From the NCBI RefSeq assembly GCF_003672135.1, contig NC_039512.1, positions 13,904,874 through 13,968,873 on the forward strand: a DNA stretch of 64,000 nucleotides, read 5' to 3'. Numbering within the stretch: position 1 is the stretch's first letter; every line of letters starts with the position of its first letter. Below, piece after piece: positions 10,027-21,400 of this stretch. The position numbers and the translations under genes are program-made. The stretch is from Ooceraea biroi (Eukaryota; Arthropoda; Insecta; Hymenoptera; Formicidae). The notes beneath the pieces were generated by a model. The model did not search any database. It saw only the letters and a program-made list of their open reading frames with translations, and was not told the DNA's origin.

Positions 10027-11297
10027 GGGGTGTGATTTAGTTTTGAGGGTTTTTTTTGCTCAAAAACGCATGTATTTAAATATGATAATGAATGAATACC
10101 TTAATCAAAATATTTTCCTTCGTTTTCTATAACTTTTTCCCATCTTTCTGGCAAGAGATGGATTCCACGACGATAAAATGACTCTTCTTTTGAGTTGATC
10201 CATTCGGCGACGAATTTTCGCACTTCTTCGAAATTATGAAAGTGTGTATCCTCTAAAGCGTGTTGCATCGACCGGAACAAATAATAATCGCATGGAGCAA
10301 TGTCCGGAGAATACGCGGGGTGCGGTAAGACTTCCCATTCAAGCTCTAATAGTGTTTGTTTCACTGATAACGCAACGTGAGGTCGAGCGTTGTCATGAAG
10401 AAGAATCACTTTCCGTCGTTTACTCGCAATTGGTGGTCGGTTTTGGTCCAACGCTTGCTTCAACTTGTACAATTGGTGTCGATAACGATCAGCCGTGACA
10501 GTCTCATGCGGATTTAACAGCTCATAGTACACTATACCTTCTTCATCCCACCAAATACAGAGCATTACTTTTGAACCGTGAATATTGCGTCTCGGAGTGG
10601 ATGTTGATGGTTGGCCTGGATCCACCCATGATTTTCTGCGCTTGGGATTATCAAAATAGATCCACTTTTCATCCCCAGTAACAATCCGAGACAAAAGGCT
10701 CTTCTTTTTTTGCCTGGCGATCAACGAAATGCAAATGTTCAACCGGTTCGCAATGGCACTTTCCGATAATTGATGTCGAACCCATTTCCCTTCTTTCTGA
10801 ATTTTTCCCATTTCATGTAAATGTTTGATAACTGTTGTACGATCAACATTTAATGCTCTGGCAAGTTCTGAAGTGGATTGTGTTGGATTTTCGTCCAATA
10901 ATGCTTGCAAATCTGCATTTTCAAGCTTTCTTGGTTGTCCCGAGCGTTCTTTGTCCTTCACATCAGTATCACCACTTTTAAAGCGTCTAAACCAGTATTC
11001 ACACGTCTTAATTGATGGGGCAGAATCACCATAAGTTTCCACAAGAATTCTATAACCCTCAGCCGCAGTTTTCTTTTGATTAAAAAACAAAAGCAACGCA
11101 TGTCGAAAATGCTCTTTCGGAAGTTGCATTTTTACGATGATATAAACACGACTGTTATTGCATCTATTGCTATAATGCTACTAAATATCATGGATAATGT
11201 CAACACTGTAAGAAACAACAGTTATCGGAAACAGCTATTGGAACAAACTGACATTACAGCCATCTATTGCAAAACCCTCAAAACTAAATCACACTCC
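10027..11297 (-). mobile_element. mariner element, complete, second family
   Basis: The ends are GGGGTGTGATTTAGTTTTGA and the inverse (CTAAATCACACTCC), with TA at 10025-10026 and 11298-11299. It is 1271 bp and has different termini from the TTGGGTTGG mariners. It is inserted between the left end and first exon of the hAT. Confidence 0.9.
10101..11129 (-). CDS. mariner transposase, intact, second family
   Basis: 342 residues from the ATG at 11129 with no break. The helix-turn-helix region contains WFRRFKSGD and SGQPRK. The catalytic triad is TGDEKWIYFDN, LLHDNARPHVAL and YSPDIAPCDYYLF, with 34 residues between the second and third Asp (DD34D). The C-terminus GIHLLPERWEKVI is typical. The sequence differs widely from the transposases at 7126 and 12498, so it is a separate mariner subfamily. 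With intact ends and ORF it is the best candidate here for an element that moved recently. Confidence 0.93.
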   Translation of the reverse strand: MQLPKEHFRHALLLFFNQKKTAAEGYRILVETYGDSAPSIKTCEYWFRRFKSGDTDVKDKERSGQPRKLENADLQALLDENPTQSTSELARALNVDRTTVIKHLHEMGKIQKEGKWVRHQLSESAIANRLNICISLIARQKKKSLLSRIVTGDEKWIYFDNPKRRKSWVDPGQPSTSTPRRNIHGSKVMLCIWWDEEGIVYYELLNPHETVTADRYRHQLYKLKQALDQNRPPIASKRRKVILLHDNARPHVALSVKQTLLELEWEVLPHPAYSPDIAPCDYYLFRSMQHALEDTHFHNFEEVRKFVAEWINSKEESFYRRGIHLLPERWEKVIENEGKYFD

Positions 11298-12314
11298 TAA
11301 TAAAAGGATCTAGTTCTGAACGTCGTTATGCCAAATGGTGCGAATTTCGGCGATTGCGCATGTTGACGTTGTACGTTGATCCGCGATTGGTCGCGGGAGA
11401 AACGCGTGAGTCGCGTGGACATTCCGGTAGAAACACGCAGTCACGCACGCGAGAACTGGCGAGAACGATCAGAGAGTCGAGCGTTAAACGTAACACGTAC
11501 GAAACAGTTCATTGCACTAGCCAGTCTGAGTCAATTTCAGTCTCACTTTTGTCGTGTATTCGTTTGTCGTATTGTGCGTTTTGTTGTAATTGCGCCATAC
11601 TATTGTTGTAATTTATGCAAAGTGAAAATAGTGATGAATGAAAATTCATCAAAAACATTGAATATGGAGGCAAGTACGTCTCAATCTTCCAATGACGCGA
11701 TTATTAAAAGTGAAATGCCTTGGCCGGCATATTCGACCGTTTTTGAGTTTCAACCGAAAACCAGCACTGAAAGAAATTTAGCATTTTCTTGCAAATTGTG
11801 TGTGGGTCACAAAATTATACATGCAGATAGAAGCTCAGTGTCCAATTTAAAGAAACACGTGACTGTAAGTATTATTTAGTAAAAGAATTATAAAATATGA
11901 AAGAAATGTAAATGATTTTTTTAGGTTAACCCTCTTTGTGGTCATGATTTAAGTTACGCCTAACAAAAGACCATTCAACTTATAAATCAGATTATGTATT
12001 ACTCATGTACTTATTAAATGAAGAGATAATATCCTAAGTAGCAGGATGACGTCTTCAAAGACGTCTTAATAATATATTATTGACGTCATTAAGATATTAA
12101 TGCATTCTTTGACGTCACCCTGCTACTAGGGTAAGATGATAATTTCATGGTATCTAAACATTTTAATTCTTTTATAGCCATATTTTCATGTTTCGATTAC
12201 TTTGTTGTGTAGCTTTATTCGCTTTAAGATAATTCTGATTAATAAGATATTTATTTTTAAAGAACATATATGACCGCAAAAAGTTAAATATATAGTGTTT
12301 GAAACTAAATATTA

Positions 12315-13600
12315 TTAGGTTGGCAAATAAGTTCGTTCGGTTTTTGCTTCGGTGCAACTTCTTTCCAATTCACTCTTGTTTTTCTCGACACTATCGCGCA
12401 ACTTCAGAGTGCATTTGAAAGTACATGTTTCACATAACCTTTCTGTAAATTTAGGTTTGACTAACATCAATATTGTGTGTGCTGCGTAGCTGTAAAAATG
12501 GAAGGAAATAACGTGCATTATCGTCATATTTTGCTCTATTATTTCAAGAAGAGCAAACGAGCTGCAAAGGCTCATAAAAAGATATGCCGTGTTTATGGAG
12601 ATGATGCCTTAACAGAACGCGTATGTCAAAAGTGGTTCGCCAAATTCCGTTCTGGAGATTTTGACGTCAATGATGCGCCTCGCTCCGGTCGCCCGATCAA
12701 GATTGATTCAAGTAATGTCAAAGCTATCATCGATAAAAATCCATCCCAATCGGTGCGAGAGATTGCTACAGTACTTAATATGTCTCATACAAGCGTAGAA
12801 AACAATTTGCGCCAACTGGGATACGTTTCTCGGCTCAATGTGTGGGTGCCGCATGAATTAACCGAGGCCAACTTGGCCACTCGCATATCCATCTGCGATT
12901 TGCTGCGGAAACGTCAAGAAAACGATCCATTTTTGAAGCGGTTAGTGACAGGAGATGAAAAATGGGTCGTCTATGAGAATGTAACGCGGAAAAGATCATG
13001 GGGACACAGCAGCGAGCCACCACAAACAACCTGGAAGGCAGGATTGCATCCGAAGAAGATCATGCTCTCCGTATGGTGGGATTTCAAAGGTGTCATTTAC
13101 TACGAGCTGTTACCGTCAAGCAAAACGATTGATTCAACCACATACTGCTCGCAGTTAACAAAATTGGACCAAGCACTCCGCAAAAAACGTCCAGAATTGA
13201 TAATCGAAAAGGTGTTGTCTTCCACCACGATAACGCCAGACCTCACACATCATTGACAACTCGGAACAAATTACTCAGTCTTGGCTGGGATGTTTTGCCT
13301 CATCCTGCGTATTCACCGGACCTGGCCCCTTCCGATTATCATTTATTCCGGTCGTTGCAGAACTCTTTGAACGGAAAATTCTTCAAGGATGAAGAGAACG
13401 TCAAAAGACACCTGGATTGGTTTTTCGCCGATAAGCCTCAGATGTTTTACGAACGCGGCATAATGAAGTTGGTGGAAAGATGGCAAGAAGTCATCAATAA
13501 CAATGGTCAATATATAATTGATTAAAATTTATTTTGTGTATAAAAAAAATTGTATTTTATTCCACCTTAAAAAACCGAACCAACTTATTTGCCAACCCAA
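12315..13600 (+). mobile_element. mariner element in a hAT intron
   Basis: The ends are TTAGGTTGGCAAATAAGTTC and the inverse (CTTATTTGCCAACCCAA), with TA at 12313-12314 and 13601-13602. It lies within the first intron of the BED-hAT gene. The termini resemble the mariner at 1298 but differ after the first ten bases. Confidence 0.9.
12498..13525 (+). pseudogene. mariner transposase with one frameshift
   Basis: From the ATG at 12498 the frame gives MEGNNVHYRH, WFAKFRSGD, WVPHEL and TGDEKWVVYEN. A one-base loss near 13203 shifts it just before the second catalytic Asp. The other frame continues with HHDNARPH, YSPDLAPSDYHLFRSL and GIMKLVERW to the stop at 13523-13525. It is otherwise full length, so the copy is recently inactivated. 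Closest in this window to the transposase at 7126. Confidence 0.9.
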
Positions 13601-15419
13601 TAATTAAAACTATATAACTAATGGTAACTAGATAATACATTATTAGAAGTGTAAGATCAATGAACTTCTTTTAAAATTAAATTGTTTTAGTCTTTCAAGA
13701 CATTTGCACAGTTCTACAACCTTCGTTCAAACATGCAACGTGAAAAAGTAGGTATAAAGAAGCATGACATGATGTGCATGAATAAAAAATGGGAATTTAA
13801 TCATGTGGCCTCTTTTATAATTATATCTGTGCTTTTGTCTATCTAAAATCTAGTCTTGACATAGACTAACATCAATACTAATTTTGCTATAATACTTTCA
13901 GTGTTAAATTCTTTTATTTTATAGTAATTGTTTGCTTTTTATTATTGAAATATATTTTCTTATTTTTATATATTCTCAACGATTCTTCTTAATGTATTTA
14001 AAGGTTACATATTTCATGCTTTTCAAAAATTTAAAAATTTTTAAATGTTTTGAAAAATTTATACTATTTCATTATTCTCTCTTCTTTGTCCATCATAAAA
14101 TTTATTATTTCTGTATTTATTGAAAATGTTTCATATTTTTAGATTTAAATTTTTCTATTATTATTTCATGTTTAATTATTGAATATATCGATAGTAATAT
14201 ATGTGTATTAATATATTTAATACTGATATTAATATTTAATTATATTTAATTTTCAGTTGAAACATCCAAACTCTATGAAGGATATAGACAAAGCAAAACT
14301 TAAACTTGGTAAACGGAAAAGTGAAATTGTTCTTGATAATTTTATTACGAAGACACAACATATAGAAAAGGAAGGTTTTGGCAGTTGTAGAGTGACTTAA
14401 ACAATGTTAGATACAGCTATATTACGATTTATCATTGCAAATATTCAACCTCTTTCGATAGTAGACAGCCCAGAATTTATAAACTTGGTTAAAATGGGAA
14501 TACCGTCGTCTATTAAAGTAATGTGCAAAAAGACATTAAAACAAAAACTCGACCAAGCCTATTTTAATATGAAACTCACTCTGGAAAAGAAATTGTCTGA
14601 AATAGAAATCGTTTCAACCACCGCAGATTTGTGGAGTAAAATGAAAAGGTTAATGATACAAAGTTTTGTTCAGTATGTTTTTAATTAACATGTCCTATTG
14701 TGTGTTAAAATTTTATTATCATTTAATTATCATTATCAAATAAACCTGAGAATATGCTTTGTAGAAGTTATTTAGGAATAACTATTCATTGGATAAATAA
14801 TAAAATCTTAAAGAGAGAATCAGCTGTATTGGCATGTCAGAGAATGAAAGGAAGACACATATGACGCTTTGGCTAAAGCAATAAATTCTGTGTATCTGGA
14901 TTACCACATACAAAATAAAGTATGTTGTACAACCACGGATAATGGATCTAATTTTATTAAAGCATTTCGGTAAGTTAATGTTTCATTACTTTTACATACT
15001 ACTTAAAATCTTTTATATATATTACTTTTTTATATACTACTTCAAGTTCTTTCTATTACATTACTATATTTTTTATATTAAAATGCGCTTATTTTTTAAT
15101 TTATAAATTAAATTTATCAATTTTTCAGGATTTTTGAAAGGGATAAGGCTGATGATGATGAATTTCTTAGCACAGAATTTCATACTTTGTCTAATTTGTT
15201 ATCTACAAATGAAATAGAAGAAACTGATGTAGATTTTATAATACACTCACTCCCAAAAAAGCGGTACACTAAAATTTAGGGAAAAATTTACCAACCTTCA
15301 AATGATCATAACTTGGTAAATAATGAAGATAAAAATATGTTCAAAAATGCAAAATGAAGCTTCAAGTATCCACTTTAAGAATATTTGAATGGCAATTATG
15401 GTCGGCCATTTGATTCAAA

Positions 15420-15830
15420 ATGGCGGATGACAAAATGAGAGGATGCAAAAGTGATAACCGAAAGTCCGAGTTTGTGACGGTGCATGGCGTGAATTAGATA
15501 TCGCAGCCTAATGGGACCAAATGCAAATGAAAATATAGAGTGTTATCTTTAAAATGCTTTTTACCGAGCTCGATGCGATCATTTTTCGCTGAGTTGTGCA
15601 ACTTTAAAAAAGAAAACACTCTGTTAAGTAAATTTGGAGATCTCAACAAAAAATGATCGCATCGAGCTTTGTAAAAAAGCGTTTTAAAGATAAAACTCTA
15701 TACTTTTATATGCATTTAGTCCCATTGGGCTGCAATACCTACTTTACACCATGTGCCATCGCAAACTCGAATCTTCATTTATCAATTTCGCATGCTCTCC
15801 CTTTCCGCCATTTTAAAAAACTCGTCGTGC
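15420..15830. repeat. palindromic repeat, about 180-bp arms
   Basis: Bases 15420-15600 match 15640-15830 in inverse (for example GAGCTCGATGCGATCATTTTT with AAAAATGATCGCATCGAGCT). The centre lies near 15620. It is probably a MITE or foldback insertion within the right part of the BED-hAT. No ORF of note. Confidence 0.65.
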
Positions 15831-16794
15831 ACAATTTCGATTTAAATTGCGAAAAGTAGGGTTTCAAAGCTTTAAAATCGTTTTTGAAATTTTGTGCTAG
15901 GATAGTTAAGTATCGAGATATTCAATTTGGAATTTGCAATATCGTCGATTCAGCAAGGCCTAAGGAATTAGAAAACCCTACAGTTCGTTTAGTTCTTTTA
16001 TAATTCCAACTGCTGCGTTCATTATTCTTTATACTCCAAATCCTTCTTATGTGGTGTGTGCGTAATGGTTAGTAACGAGTAACGGTAACTAGTTACTTTT
16101 AAAAAGTAACTTTCCCAGCCCTAGTAAAAAGCAAATTGCCTTTGAAGTGAAAAATTGACGTTGCGCTTTGACGATTTCGTCAGCGGGTATCGTTCAAAGA
16201 AACTCTATGACTTCTTCGGGGTCCTTTGAATTATTGCCAAGTACTGAGGCAAGTTTAAGCAAGGGCATTTCTTCCTAAGGTTCTTTTATCGCCCAACTGC
16301 CCGTACTTACACTGCTTTGAAGAATAGCTTTGTGAAAGAGACCTGTAAAAATAAATACCATGTATAAATATAACGATAAATATAATGATATCAAGATTTA
16401 TTTTCATATCCAATACTTTTTTTATGTAATGCTACCATTGTGTTTTGTATTAGAGCATGTTTAGGATACCTTTAGCGGTGATAACATTAAGAAGTGCACG
16501 CTCGGAGCACCAGAACTGTTACCAAACATAGTGATGTTTAATGGATCTCCCACATACTTGAATCTTTTCTCTCACCCATTTCAGTGCAGTAATCTGATCT
16601 TTCAGGCCTTGGTTTCCACTTTCTGTTTCATGGCCGAATTTTAGGAAACCTTTAAAACCAATTCAAAAAAATTTAAGGTTTACATACGAGGTAACTGGTA
16701 TTAGATACATATCTTTATGCTGCTACTTTCACAAACAGACACTAAACATTATTCAGGAAATTTTAAAGAGAAAACCATCAGCACATTCTTATAG

Positions 16795-17060
16795 GAATCA
16801 AGAGACACGGTAGTGTCTCGCGCCAAGTATATGCGCAGCGAGACCGACCGTATACTGTTACGCGAAGCGACGCTTTCGCAGACACTCAGATTATTAGATC
16901 TCGATAACCGCTGAACGGATCAAGTTCAGAATAGGCTCAATGGATAGCTTGGGGTCGAATTATGTAATAAAAGTGTTTTTATTTTCTTCTACGTGCCCTA
17001 CGAGCGGAGATATGGTGATGCAAAGCCTGAAATTAGCAAATTTCACTTAAGAAACGTCTT
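16795..17060 (+). repeat. repeat copy with AATAAAAGTG, family copy 1
   Basis: It starts near ATCAAGAGACACGGTAGTGT and contains TCTCGCGCCAAGTATATGCGC, GAATAGGCTCAAT and AATAAAAGTGTTTTTATTTT. A diverged second copy is at 21113-21400. The organisation (GC-rich head, AATAAA near the end) suggests an LTR or a non-autonomous retroelement; no ORF was found. Confidence 0.5.
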
Positions 17061-17274
17061 CATCGTTATTATTATCGTCATCATCGTCGTTTGTACAGTT
17101 CGTTCTTTTCAACGAGATAGCAGCAGCTAATATCGGTTTTCTCACATGCGCCAGATATGCGAAATAGCATGTACGGATGTATGTACGACGCGGCTGCGGT
17201 CCAGTTGATGCTTCAGATGCTTCAAAGAAAAGGGATAGAAAATGTTCTGAAACACTTGACTGAAACTGCAACAC

Positions 17275-17316
17275 CACGACGACGAAGACGAAGACGAAGA
17301 CGAAGACGAAGACGAC
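17275..17316 (+). repeat. (GACGAA)n microsatellite
   Basis: Simple hexamer repeat. It produces an artificial arginine-rich ORF. It is followed by GAGAGAGCGAG-rich sequence to about 17420. Confidence 0.9.
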
Positions 17317-17825
17317 GTTGCACCACGTCGATGACGATAGAGAGTGAGAGTGTGAGAGAGCGGGAGGACAAGAGAGCGAGTGAATGAGAGAGCGAGAGGG
17401 CGAGAGAGCGAGTGCTATGCGCGCGCTATTTTATTTTTCAATATTAATAATGTTTTCGTATAATAATATTCATCTATTATTTATTATATAATAAATACCA
17501 CACAACCTATTCTAAAAAAGGCGTTAAAGGTGTTATATTTATTTCATCGTGTTTCATCAATATACAAATTTGACAGAATTGACAGCTGCCGTTTTCACGT
17601 TCCTAAGAAATAATAAATAAAATTGTCAATATAACCGCACTTACAGCCACTATGACATTCTGACATTCGCAACACGAAGTTCAAGTCACATGAAGTTCGA
17701 GCCAAGCGAAAGAACCAATCAGCATCGCGGAAAGGAGGCCTCAACTATAAGATACAAAAGAACTTCACGCAGTTAACACGCCTCTTTTAGAATAGGAAAC
17801 ATGTAAGTTAATACTTTTAAAAACT

Positions 17826-18210
17826 TTGACTGACAGGACTATGGCTTTTATCTCCTCATATATTATAAAAAAGAATAACATACTTTACACTACAAAATGT
17901 GTGAAATCACAACAAAATTACCTTTTTAAAAAAGGTACAAAGGAAAGACAGTTTCGAGTGACAGATTCAAGATGCTATGCCTTATACACGTATACAAACA
18001 ATAAGATACCAAATTGGCAGCAAAAATCGCAGCAATATTTTTATCCAAAGGCGTTTTAAAAAACAGCGGCTGTAAAGCACGGCATTAAATACGAACTAGT
18101 AGCAAGAATTGTCTATGAAGATTACACTAGCGTTAAAGTTGAAAAAATAGGCCTAGTTGTACCAAAAATAAATCCTTGGCTAGGATATAGTCCAGACGGT
18201 GTTACTTTAG
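17826..18210 (+). pseudogene. YqaJ-type recombinase/exonuclease fragment
   Basis: The frame reads TDSRCYALYTY, then KSQQYFYPKAF. After an in-frame TAA (18057-18059) it continues with KHGIKYELVAR and PWLGYSPDGV. This order (R.y.ly.., aikhGi..E..ar, PWlgySPDGv) is the YqaJ/lambda-exonuclease-like nuclease core found in virus- and transposon-borne insect proteins. It is broken by that stop and by the MITE that begins at 18211 right after SPDGVTLD. Its source element is not clear. Confidence 0.6.
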
Positions 18211-18771
18211 ATCACAACAAAATTACCTTTTTAAAAAAAGGTACAAAAAAAGCGCCAAGTATACGCGCCTGAAGTTCTTTCAAAAAAGGACTCTACAAAA
18301 CTAATGATATGAACAATTTTTGATTCGGTTTAGCAGCGCCAAGTATTTTGTAAAGAACACTTATTTGTATTAATAAATATATTTATATGTATTAAAATAT
18401 TTATTCGTATAAAAATATCTGCTTAATATTATTATGTCCTTTATTTTTTAATATCAAAGGCTAGTATTCATAGTCCATTCTTATTTCCAAACGATCTGAA
18501 GTAATGTCTTAAGATGCTAATACGACTGTGTGATTGGTTTCAAATATCTTATAATTGTACTTAAGATGGTCTTAAATCAGAATCAACAATGAATATTGGC
18601 CAAAGAGTAATAATAAAGTAATAGATTTTCTAGTTTGCATAAATACCCATTGTAGTTGGTGCAATTTGTTCATATCATTAGTTTTGTAGAGTCCTTTTTT
18701 GAAAGAACTTCAGGCGCGTATACTTGGCGCTTTTTTTGTACCTTTTTTTAAAAAGGTAATTTTGTTGTGAT
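18211..18771. mobile_element. 561-bp MITE, ATCACAACAAAATTACC family
   Basis: About 125-bp terminal inverted repeats begin ATCACAACAAAATTACC (18211) and end with the inverse at 18771. They include AGCGCCAAGTATACGCGCC on both arms. No ORF. A partial relative is at 26441-26715, and a short terminal segment recurs at 17907-17945. It separates the YqaJ fragment from the carboxylesterase exon. Confidence 0.8.
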
Positions 18772-19085
18772 AAATCTTACCAAAAGCCGAGTTTGTAGTT
18801 TATGGACACTACAATCCCTCCTTATGCCAAAACATAATCAGGTCGTCGAATAATATCAGAGCCTGACCCAAATAGATATCCTCCACCATGAATCCATACC
18901 ATAACTGGAATCCGCGTTGTCCCATAGATAGTACGTCGTACATAAACGTTAAGATAAAGGCAGTCTTCGTCACCGATCACCGTTTCAGTTGATACATCTA
19001 GTTGTAAACACATGTTGCCGTTTTCGGATGCGTTGCGAATACCATTCCAGGAAGCTGGAGGTTCGGGATCCTGATGCAAACAATT

Positions 19086-20170
19086 GAAATAAGTAAACTT
19101 TGTGTGTGCTTTTAGTTTTAGAGGTAGATCCAGATAATATGTCTAACACTGTTTTCTTGATTTCTGAACATTTATATATTATACATAAGAAAGGTTCTAA
19201 TTCAATACAATCGACCAGGCCTTTCTGGACCCAAAATGGACCAAAAGTTAGATTAATTAGATATTACGTGAAAATTAGATACTACGTCAGAGAGCTAAAG
19301 GTGGAGTTTAAAGCAAACCTAGAATGAAAAGTAAAAATTATAAATTATAAAAAAATTATAAAGTAAAATTATAGGCGTTGACACGGTTACGCTCTATAAT
19401 TCTTGTTTCATGCAATTGCTACGGTTCTTTTTTGGAAGTAAGTACTTCAGATCTTATGTTTAACTTACCCTTGTATATATATCATTTAACGTAATTTTAG
19501 AAAGGGACTAGTTTTTGTATCACATTCACCTGAGGAGGACCTAATTCATGGTCGAAACGTTGTGATCGTTAAGAATAAATTTGCCACGTTGGTCAGTAGA
19601 AGGTGACTTTCTTTAAAAATTATAATGTGAAAAAATCGATTGGGGCCTTATACATCCCACAGGCCTCGGTCCCAAAATTTACTCAGACTACTAAATCGTC
19701 AGTCCGAACTTTAAAATACAAATTTATTAGCAATCCTATTATTTCTTCGATCATGACAAAAAATCGGCATGTCGTAATGTTTCTCAAAATAAGAACTTTG
19801 CGCATGTATTTTATTTTGGATCTATTGGAAGGGATTTCGTGAAAAGTGAGACAAAACTTTCTTGTTTCTCCTTGTAGAACACGATGCCATAACAAAAACT
19901 AGGGATTTCTATTTAAGAAAAGTGATTTGGATCATATTGGGCCTAAAGTGGGCACGTTATCGAAAATCTAGGTGATTCATCTAATAGCCTTCATAAAACG
20001 CTACAACTTATTTGAAACAGGTTTTAACCAAAATGCCATGTTTTCGAGTTTGTACGGTGTGAAATGTAAAATACATGCATCTTGTATATCATGAAATATT
20101 AGAATATGAATTTTATATTTTGGTGCTTATTCAAGATGTGTTCATAAAAAATTAAATATACATATATATA
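19086..20170. other. no gene recognised; mixed repeat sequence
   Basis: AT-rich DNA with short ORFs that show no family signature. The only structured signal is the CTGAGGA...CGAAAC motif at 19530-19558, described separately. Confidence 0.5.
19530..19574 (+). other. hammerhead-ribozyme-like motif (tentative)
   Basis: CTGAGGA (19530-19536) fits the CUGANGA core. It is followed by GACC...GGTC, a 4-bp stem with an 8-base loop, and then GAAAC (19554-19558). ACG and CGT near 19557-19573 could form a short stem III. One extra G (19537) lies between core and stem, and stem I is weak. This may therefore be a degenerate ribozyme of the kind carried by Penelope-like elements, or chance. Confidence 0.25.
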
Positions 20171-20940
20171 CAGAGTGTCCTGTAAAGACCAGATCAACAT
20201 TTAAAGATAAATTCTTGAGATGATTTTAAGACGAAAATTTTAATACTAAAATGTCGAAGCTATAATAGTTGTTTAGAATTATAAGCATTTATAGTTAGCG
20301 AATGAGACCGCCTAAAGTTGGCGCGCTCAGGCGTGGCACAACGCGAAGTAAACTCATTCAAGTACACTGAAATTGATAACAGATTTCTGAAAGAAATGTT
20401 ATCTGACAGCTTGCGCTTTATGTATCACATAAAAATAAAAAATGCCCCTTTCAATATTAAAAAAAAGAAAATGTTACATAAATGTTGCATAATGTGCATT
20501 TGTAGAAATATTAATAAAAACAATCTTATCTCCGCATAAGTAATCTTTGTATCGATATTAACAAGAGGGGCGAGAGTCAGTTTTCGCCTTTAGCACTTAG
20601 CGCTGTGCCACGCCTGAGCGCGCCAACTTTAGGCGGTCTCATTCGCTAACTATAAATGCTTATAATTCAAAAACTATTATAGCCTCGACATTTTAGTATT
20701 AGGATTTTCTTCTTAAAATAATCTTAGGAATCTAAGATTTCCCTTAGCGTAATTTGCAAAGGTTGTAAGTTTGCAAAGTGGTAAAGGACTTCCTTATATA
20801 ATACATTTTAATCAGTTCTACCTACATGCTAAAGTTTTGTATTAATTGTCTTATATAATATATGAAGGCTTATGTAAAATATTATAATGTATAATATACA
20901 TTTCCCTTAAGCGTTGATCCGGTTTTTATGGGACATCCTG
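20171..20940. mobile_element. MITE-like element with CAGAGTGTCCTGTAAA ends
   Basis: CAGAGTGTCCTGTAAAGACC at the left matches the inverse of GGTTTTTATGGGACATCCTG at the right, with TA at 20169-20170 and 20941-20942. The inner arms (AGCGAATGAGACCGCCTAAAG and inverse) at about 20296-20345 and 20597-20648 are near-perfect. No transposase. Confidence 0.75.
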
Positions 20941-21105
20941 TATATGTATAATATTATACATTATGATATTTTATATAAGCCTTCATATATTATATAAGAC
21001 AATTAATACAAAACTTTAGCATGTAGGTAGAACTGATTAAAATGTATTATATAAGGAAGTCCTTTACCACTTTGCAAACTTACAACCTTTACAAATTACG
21101 TAAAA
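20744..21105. repeat. inverted repeat, about 160-bp arms
   Basis: Bases 20744-20905 (TTGCAAAGGTTGTAAGTTTGC onward) recur in inverse at 20945-21105. The short spacer between them contains the right end of the MITE at 20171-20940. Confidence 0.75.
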
Positions 21106-21112
21106 TTTTGAG

Positions 21113-21400
21113 ATCAAGAGATACGGTAGTGTCTCGCGCCAAGTTCACGCGCAGCGCAATGGCAGCGAGAGACGGACTGTGTATCTTTACGCGAGCCGAC
21201 TAGTTGAGACTAGCCGAGATTTGCGGATCTTAATAACGCGTGGATCGATCGAGTTAAGAATAGGCTCAATCGATTCTGCGTACTCGAATTATATAATGAA
21301 AGTGTTTTTATTTTTCTCCTACATGCCCGGTGAAGGGAGATATTACGATGCAAAGTCCACATCGTGAAATATTTTATTAAGAAACTCTCTTATCGTCGTG
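21113..21400 (+). repeat. repeat copy with AATGAAAGTG, family copy 2
   Basis: Diverged copy of 16795-17060: ATCAAGAGATACGGTAGTGTCTC, CGCGCCAAGTTCACGCGC, GAATAGGCTCAATCG and AGTGTTTTTATTT in the same order. No coding frame. The origin is probably an LTR or non-autonomous retroelement. Confidence 0.5.

Larger units (their letters stand above)
11634..15240 (+). pseudogene. BED-finger hAT transposase with introns
   Basis: Exon 1 (11634-11864) encodes an N-terminal BED zinc finger (FSCKLC, then SNLKKHV). It ends at a good donor (ACT|GTAAGT). Exon 2 begins after TTTCAG at 14257. A stop near 14398 (GTGACTTAA) breaks it before KMGIPSS and VSTTADLWS, the latter being the region of the first catalytic Asp. 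A further exon from about 14764 ends at 14969 (TTTCG|GTAAGT) and reads GITIHW and TTDNGSNFIKAF. The next exon starts at 15129. The C-terminal dimerisation part is missing, replaced by unrelated repeat sequence after 15240. Order and motifs match ZBED-like hAT transposases. Confidence 0.72.
9698..16123 (+). mobile_element. BED-type hAT element
   Basis: The ends are CAGGGCTGAGAAGTAAC at 9698 and the inverse (AGTTACTTTTTAAAAGTAAC region, CCCAGCCCTA) at 16123. They are flanked by an exact 8-bp duplication GTAAAAAG (9690-9697, 16124-16131). Both ends are rich in GTAACG/GTTACT subterminal repeats. The transposase gene is on the plus strand with introns. Two mariners and a palindromic repeat sit inside. 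It inserted into the carboxylesterase gene. Confidence 0.9.
16140..19085 (-). pseudogene. carboxylesterase (type B), broken
   Basis: Minus-strand exons of an insect carboxylesterase, an ester-cleaving alpha/beta hydrolase. Exon 19085-18780 reads GDEDCLYLNVYV and PVMVWIHGGGY (oxyanion region). A TAA at 18822-18824 stops it ten residues before the donor. Exon 16655-16490 reads GNQGLKDQ and, after a one-base shift near 16550, FGNSSGA around the nucleophile Ser. Exon 16340-16140 reads LFHKAILQSS but has an in-frame TAG near 16275 and another stop near 16190. Between exons lie other elements, including a YqaJ fragment and a MITE. The exon at 8716-8947 belongs to the same gene. With several independent breaks this is a pseudogene. 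Confidence 0.8.

Noticed and set aside
17157..17387. Arginine-rich ORF
   Set aside because: It is a translation of the (GACGAA)n microsatellite.
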